The translations under genes and the position numbers were made by a program. A stretch of DNA of 64,000 nucleotides from Ptychodera flava (taxonomy: Eukaryota > Hemichordata > Enteropneusta > Ptychoderidae), in NCBI RefSeq assembly GCF_041260155.1, contig NC_091946.1, forward strand, positions 21,965,853 through 22,029,852, written 5' to 3'. The notes beneath the pieces were generated by a model. The model ran no database searches, had not been told where the DNA came from, and saw only the letters and a program-made list of their open reading frames with translations. This document shows, piece after piece, positions 57,785 through 64,000 of the stretch (its first letter is position 1; every line of letters starts with the position of its first letter).

Positions 57785-58006
57785 TTAACCCTTTGAGCGC
57801 CAAAGTCAAATTTTGTCGCCTTTATAAAATATATCCCTGTCAAATTTTGTCAGATTTATGCCAAAATTTTGATAAAATCTGTAGCCTATGAAATTCAATG
57901 TTCATTTGGTCCAAATTATCAAAAAGATTACAGAAAAAATCATATAAACTGGTAAATTGCTGCATTAAAATTTTGGTGGGAAAAAATGCAGCACCCAAAG
58001 GGTTAA
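57785..58006. mobile_element. TTAACCCTTTGAGCGC MITE (family A), best copy
   Basis: 222 bp, ends TTAACCCTTTGAGCGCC and CAGCACCCAAAGGGTTAA, TTAA at both edges. Same family as 14141, 24517 and 30877. Confidence 0.9.
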
Positions 58007-59459
58007 TAAATAACATTTAATCGTGTAATGAACTCATCAATGTCAATTGATGTATAGCTTGCATCAGGGGAATGCTTAAGGCTTGAAGTCTTTATATAAT
58101 GTTTAGCTGTAGTGGTATGATAATGACAAAAATAAATGAAGTACATGTACTCACAAATTTTCAGTGACATAAAAATATGAATTATATTATACGTGTTAAG
58201 TGCAATGCATATCCAGAATCCAAAATGTGATGTTAACAAAGAGACATGAATGATGGGTGTTTGACAGGGGTAATATTTGTGATTATTGTCATAAACTAAA
58301 CAAGTCGATGTAATGAGGAAGTGGTGTGAACAGAAGCTGTAATCCAAGTGCTACCAAATTTCAGTAGTGAAAGCGTTTCCTGGTGACTTTTTTAACTCCT
58401 GGTTTGTTTTGGGATTTTTTTGAGAGGCGCTTGAATTTTGTGTTGCAGGAAATGCTTTGCAAAAGTATGTGTGAAGGTGAATTTATAAGCTAGCAATTAC
58501 AGTATGATCCATTACTTTAGAATCTGTCAGTCGAATTTAAAATTATCAGAATTCTTTTTACCATGGCAACATTGTATATTCTCTCATCTCATGCATATAC
58601 CTAATTTTTCTCAACTCCCTAATCACACCCTCAGAAATCATGAGGAACGTTGACTTATAAAACAGGAAGCTGATTTCTGGTGTAACGGATGGCACCCGGT
58701 GATTGTGATGGTACCTTGTAAATTGGTAAATCAGTTTTTCATTAAGATGAATTAGCTTAATGTTATCAGGTGCTGATAAGTTCCCCTTTGAAGACCAAAC
58801 CAGACATGTTTAATAGCTCATCAATATTAATATCAGTAGTTCCAAAACCATTTGCCTGCTTTCCCCAACCTATAGAAAAACACTCAATACATGCCTAAGG
58901 CAGAACAACATATCTTTTGTATATGATATGACAATGCTCACCAATATTTTGACAGACAAACAAGGAACAGGGAGAAATTTCCACAGTATCTTATGTTCAC
59001 CAGGTGAACATTTTCCTACAATTCTACTATTGATGATTTCATCTTTTTCATTGAAAGTCTATGATAATAAGTATGTACGTTGTTCAGTTGAGTGATAACT
59101 GAAATTCCTTGGTGGCCAGTGTCAAGTGGTCCCACAGTCCAGCTTGGTACTCAGTCTTTCCATAACATGCATAGTTATATGCCTGGTATATTAGTCCATG
59201 CAAATTTACTCATTGTGTTTTCTAAGGTTTTGAACTTCAGTAAATACTTTGGGAACTAGGCAAGGGAAACTCCGGTAAAATAAATGGGGAAGCTTTTGAT
59301 ATGGTCAGCTTCCACCAGTGGCAAAACCTACAGAGTAGTATTCATTGATCTAATTGTGACTTCATTGCTCTAGGCAATACATGTAAAAATTTGTTGAAAC
59401 ATTTAGCCTCCAAATTTACATGTCCTTCAACTGTGTTTGCATTGTAAGTAAATGACATG
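58007..59459. other. Non-coding stretch
   Basis: AT-rich, with no supported exon. Confidence 0.5.
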
Positions 59460-59788
59460 TATTCCAACTCTCAAACTTTTATAATACATTTTTAGTCTGT
59501 CATTTGTTGGGGCTCATCTTGAAGTCAGGGAGTAAATAAAGTTTTGACCAGCATATTTTTGTGAAAAATTAAAAATTTATGTATTTCCACATCGAGTTAA
59601 CACAGGGATGCATGGTGGCCATTTTGTATTTCAAGTGTTGGTAAAACATATGGTAATTTGTTTCTCTGGTAACAAATGTGCACAGTTACCCCATATTTTG
59701 AAAGAGAATTGTTTAAAAGTTCCTCACAGAAAGTTTGAGCAAAAGTTTCAGTCTTTCATTTTCATTTTCAAGGCACGTACCACCTTAA
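59460..59788. mobile_element. Family B MITE, inverted copy
   Basis: Contains GGTGGCCATTTTGTATTTC, GAGCAAAAGTTTCAGTCTTT and ends AAGGCACGTACCACCTTAA. The left end is worn. Confidence 0.75.
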
Positions 59789-61410
59789 TAGATGTCCACA
59801 AACAGTGTGCAAATAGAACAATAGGTGTACTACAGAAGTCATGGAATTTGTCCCTGTTTTGGTTTTTATGATATCGATAGTTTTTACCAATTTATTTGGT
59901 TTGCAATATTATTTTTTCTCAGCTCATAATTAATTAATAATAATTAATTACAGCTCATAATTAATTACCTGCATGTTGACAGACCTCTACCCTTCCCCAA
60001 CTATTTAGAAAGTGAAAGTTCCATCAGCTGCAACTTTCTGTATGTTTTCCAATAACGTTTTTCTGTTTATGAAATGTGCCTCTTTTCTTTGATAAAATAT
60101 TGTTGAAATATCCATTGTTTGACAGGGCAGCACCACCTGTGTGTTTGTGCAATGCCTAATATTTTTGTTGACAACCAAATTTAATCCAGACAAGAATTCA
60201 GTTGTCAACAATTTTTCATTTTGTACACAAAGTGTTGTGTTCACTTGGCTTTACTCAGTTTCAGTGTTCTGTAGAGAGAAGAAGCTATACACTAGAACAA
60301 AAACAATAGAGCTATTGACCCTTCAGTGTGACAACAATGCAATAGTAATGTCATCAAAACCAGTAAAACCCAGGTGAAGTTTTCTGAAATGTTGAGGCAC
60401 ATTTATTACATCGTAGCTGATGCCAACAATTATTGTATAAAGGTGTAAAGTGTTTGGAATTCATAATAATTTATGACCCAGGCCTACATGTATATACACA
60501 TTTTTCTTTGGAAACATGCAGACTGCTTGCTATAGTAATAAACACGGTTCAAGGCCAGCTCATAAAACAATGCATCATGAATCTGTTGGCATTTGGTCTG
60601 ATAACAAAATGCCCGTCTGTCAGGGCTTAGATTTATCTGCTTGCAATACAAAATCATACAATGGCATGCTAATATATCATTGAGTTTTTTTGTCAGGACA
60701 GTAATAGTAAAGCTTTTTCTTGACAAATGTCTCTACCAAATATTTTCCAACTTTCATCCCATGGAAGCTCAGTCGCCAAACTTGGTTGGGACTCTGAGAT
60801 GCTGTTCAAAGCTGATACGTGATATAATAGCAACCATACAGAGAGAAAAAAACAACAAATAAAACAACCTAGAGGGTGACACGTATGCATGTTTATTCAG
60901 AGTTGACATGAAAACGTAATTTGAAAGAAGCAATTTATTCTCATTGATAAGCAATTACATGTAATGTGAAAGGCGAAACTAAATTCTATTAATGCTGCAT
61001 TAAGAAATCATAGTGACAAGGTATTATGGAAATTCTGTAAAACGTGTTTGCATGTCAGTGTAGTGAAGCAAACCGTGACGTATGTACGGTAGTTTGACTG
61101 AGTACATCATCATATGATTGCAGTTTTAATACCAGTAGTTCAATCAAAGGTCATACTGCCAACAATATGCTATATATTTTGTCATTAAACTTAATTTATT
61201 AATTTTTATAAAACGGTCACATTTGTGTTTGATTTAGCTGATTGCTCAGTACAGTTTATCTCGTCATCATATTCTTCAATTTCTAAACAGAAAGGTTACT
61301 CATGTCATGAACTTTCTGATGCATGTACGGTAAAGCCACATCTTCAACTCAAGTGTGTAAATATACCAGAACGGTGAATTCACAATACTGGTATATTTAC
61401 ACACTCAAGT
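59789..61410. other. Non-coding stretch
   Basis: A small imperfect palindrome of TAATTAATTA words lies at 59925-59965, and a near-palindrome (CACTCAAGT/ATACTGGTATATTTACAC) at 61345-61405. No exon is supported. Confidence 0.45.
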
Positions 61411-61760
61411 TTAAGATATATGCAGCTCGAAAGTGAAAGACTTTTGTTTAAACTCAAAGAAATTTTCAACTGTTTTCTTACTAAAAATCAGTAATAAAAA
61501 ATAGGGGGCACTGTGCAAAGTTTGGTACTAGAAACAGATTACCAAACATTTACCGATATTCTAAATTTAAAATGACCGCCATCCCTGTGTTAACTCTATG
61601 GGGAAAAATAAAATATGCAATTTTCCAAAAAAACTAAGCTTGTGAAAATTTTTCTTACTCTTGGAGCTTTACAATGAGCCTCTATATACCGTGGACCACA
61701 ATAGTACCGTAATATTTTTAGAGTCTGAATATCGGTCCCCAAGATGCATTTTGCCTTCAA
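61411..61760. mobile_element. Family B MITE copy
   Basis: TTAAGATATATGCAGCTCGA at the left; CGGTCCCCAAGATGCATTTT and GCCTTCAA at the right. Contains AAATGACCGCCATCCCTGTG. Confidence 0.85.
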
Positions 61761-62850
61761 GAAGGTTGTTGCAACCTTGCCACAAAAAGTTGGAAAAGTG
61801 GCCAAACTGCATCATCCAATAAATAACGATCTGATAAATATAAAATGTACACATACATTTTGTGATGATAAAGTGTCATATTGGAAGAAGATTAAAGTTT
61901 TAATAAACAAAGATGATTATAAATTATGCCCAGTTTGTGTAAATTTACAATGTAAGTTTATTCCAATTTCAAATTACATCTTTGGTTTCAGCAAAGAAAC
62001 ACCAGCCAATTTTGGGATTGTCAGTTGACTTTGTCATGAAAACCTGTTTCTTTTGATTGTCATTCACAAATTTATTTTAAGTTAAATTTCCTTTCTCCTT
62101 TGTGTTACAATGTTCATACATAGTGCACATGTATGTATATGTTAGTCTGTCTCTGGAGGTGCATGTACATGTATTTTATAGCATACCCAGGGTGTGGTTA
62201 AACTATCACTTGTTGGCCAAATTGTCCACAGGTTTATGTAGGGTGAGTCATGCATATACATGTATGTCTTAACAGTATCCACTTAAACCAGACAATACAG
62301 AATGGGAGTAAATTCAATGCTGTTTTACTATGTTTTTCTTGGTAAAACATTTTTCATCACAGTTCAAGTTCAAGATATCACTTTGACATATTGTCAATAG
62401 GATTATTGTATTATATGATCCTATTTACATGAAAGTGCTAATCCCTACTTTCCATAAATGCAAAAGGCTGACCCTATCATATCCGTATCCTACAAGATTA
62501 CAATACATACAGCTGGTGAAGCCCAAAGGGGGAATCACCATAAATTTGCATAAATGTATCACTTTCACCTTATGTTTTAATTTAGCTTGCATTGATGTGC
62601 AATATATCATACAACATTGACTTACATGTAGGTATTGTCTAGAAACATGCATCAAATGATATTTTTCAATACAGTTACAGCTGCATCAATTATAACCTAT
62701 TTATTTATTTATTTTATTTTATTTTATCAATTGGTTTAATATTGCTTTAATTTTTATTTATTTTCACAAGCAATACTACTACTAGGTAAAACATGTTACA
62801 GTATCAGGTATTATCCTGTTAATATGTGGTTATACATTTTTAATGATAAT
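61761..62850. other. Non-coding stretch
   Basis: No supported exon. The 94-codon plus frame 61744-62028 begins inside the family B repeat and shows no domain. Confidence 0.45.
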
Positions 62851-63186
62851 TTATGAAACTCTACAATGATGTAATCCAAGGTTACAGAGGCTGTTCTGTG
62901 AATTTAGCTCTAGCATGTCAATGTACAAATAATGGATACTACGATAGTACGAATACAGTGCGATTAGTATGCTGATGATAACGATGATCGCCATCATCAC
63001 TGCAGTAGTGTATGTGGCAATGAGACAACTGTTACATCGGTAAAGACAAATCCTGTATACATTTACAGTAGATGGCCAAGCATCAAAATGGTCTTCTGGC
63101 CACTTGAATAGATTTTGATATCCATTTCCTTTACTGAATCTCATCATGCACATGATGTATACCCCAACCATGAGGCTGCAATATTG
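62851..63186 (-). CDS. Possible terminal exon of an unidentified membrane protein
   Basis: A minus-strand frame opens at an acceptor-like TTACAATATTGCAG (about 63187) and runs to a TAA at 62851-62853. It has two hydrophobic stretches (MVGVYIMCMM and AVMMAIIVIISILIALYSYY) separated by a soluble loop rich in W and P (FKWPEDHFDAWPSTV) and ending with NSQNSLCNLG. The composition is less low-complexity than other frames around it. No family is recognised. A candidate preceding exon (63853-63809, SHFHVLNYPEQ before a CAG|GTATGA donor) does not fit in phase with confidence. If real, the gene continues to the right of the window. Confidence 0.3.
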   Translation of the reverse strand, partial: QYCSLMVGVYIMCMMRFSKGNGYQNLFKWPEDHFDAWPSTVNVYRICLYRCNSCLIATYTTAVMMAIIVIISILIALYSYYRSIHYLYIDMLELNSQNSLCNLGLHHCRVS

Positions 63187-63457
63187 TAATTTTGCATTGT
63201 AAACTTCCTACGTACATCATCATCAGACTGTTACATGCAGCAGAAAATTGTGATGCTGTATCCCTGAATAGTTCAGGTGTCAGTAGACCATTGCAATTTG
63301 AATTCTCACAGAATAATCCAGTTCTACAGTGACCTAGCTGGTATAAGCCATTGAGATCATTGATAGGTCATGTACATACAATAGGCAGAACTTGCTTTCA
63401 TAAAATGATATTACCCGTATGTCATCTAGATTAGCAATTCTTGTCAAACTTTAACAT

Positions 63458-63551
63458 TTAACCTGTTCACCCCAATTACTTGTAAACAGGTCAATATTTA
63501 CCATTGATAAGGATGGGTTTGGGGCCAAACCATGTTAGCGAAAGGGTGAAA
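63458..63551. repeat. Family D repeat, inverted copy
   Basis: TTAACCTGTTCACCCCAATT to CATGTTAGCGAAAGGGTGAA, with ATATTTACCATTGATAA inside. Confidence 0.8.
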
Positions 63552-64000
63552 CCATCTTTTAGCATGAATCATCTTTATTGGCCTGATTTTGTCCCCCAAA
63601 GAATAAGAAATTTTCAAATTTGCTGTTAATTTCAAACTTTCTAGGATGCATAAAAACAGAAAATTCTGTTTTTGTAATTTCTAAAAATATGTTGATGGTT
63701 GTACTGACATGCACCAATCTCCATTATTTTATTAAAGTCATAAATTATATGCCACTAATTGTACTGTACCTACCTGTATGACCTGTCTTTTACATAAAGT
63801 TCATACCTGTTCAGGGTAGTTCAAAACATGGAAGTGGGACACCCTAATCTGTATAAAACCCTCTGCAGCCCAGCAGCGTACGCATACCGGTAGATGGCGA
63901 CAATGTGACATTGACCATACACTTCACATTTACTTGAATTTGAAGTAAAAACTCTGTGTAAAATGGATGGCACCATCATTTATCACCACAGCAATGAAAA
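63552..64000. other. Right edge of the window
   Basis: Nothing further supported apart from the donor-like CAG|GTATGAAC on the minus strand at 63808. Confidence 0.4.

Overview
The window is animal genomic DNA: AT-rich, with many introns, long non-coding stretches, microsatellites and short repeat elements. Three host genes can be read almost exon by exon with clean GT/GC...AG junctions: ANKRD42 (minus strand), PIGZ (plus) and BCS1L (minus). A fourth, partial gene at the left edge (plus) encodes the C-terminal part of a HYR-transmembrane-TIR receptor. Predicted protein lengths (583 aa for PIGZ, 418 aa for BCS1L) are close to the vertebrate ones. HYR and TIR domains together with this repeat landscape suggest a marine invertebrate deuterostome, perhaps a hemichordate, with echinoderm or amphioxus as alternatives; this assignment is an inference from style, not a database match.

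Layout. 0-3.6 kb: last four exons of the HYR-TM-TIR receptor, with a 0.3 kb hairpin element starting 16 bp after its stop codon. 4-5.3 kb: a decayed transposase-like gene of the family with the C-x-x-C / LYSDN / HKFL signature. 5.5-9.4 kb: diverged tandem repeats and a 27-bp minisatellite. 9.4-34.4 kb: ANKRD42, 15 coding exons over 24 kb, with repeats in its introns. 34.4-36.5 kb: space between the divergent ANKRD42 and PIGZ genes. 36.5-39.0 kb: PIGZ. 39.07-42.4 kb: a 150-bp satellite and a 1.66 kb TTAA-flanked element. 43.5-54.1 kb: BCS1L, 7 coding exons, with nested repeats in its introns. 54.1-64 kb: no gene I can name; one possible membrane-protein exon at 62.85-63.19 kb.

The host genes do not form a pathway: ANKRD42 is an ankyrin/coiled-coil regulator, PIGZ adds a fourth mannose to GPI anchors in the ER, BCS1L is the inner-mitochondrial AAA chaperone for complex III assembly, and the left-edge gene is probably an innate immune receptor. 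What ties the window together is its repeat content: at least six short families end at TTAA, one nested insertion gives a clean TTAA target duplication, and several copies sit in UTRs or introns where they may supply polyadenylation signals, hairpins or YY1-like motifs.

Main oddities: a one-base frameshift in ANKRD42 exon 8; a GC-AG intron in BCS1L; the HYR-TM-TIR architecture with alanine in place of the usual BB-loop proline; a TTAA-flanked 1.66 kb element filled with dispersed short motifs; and a 150-bp satellite built around a perfect GC-rich palindrome.
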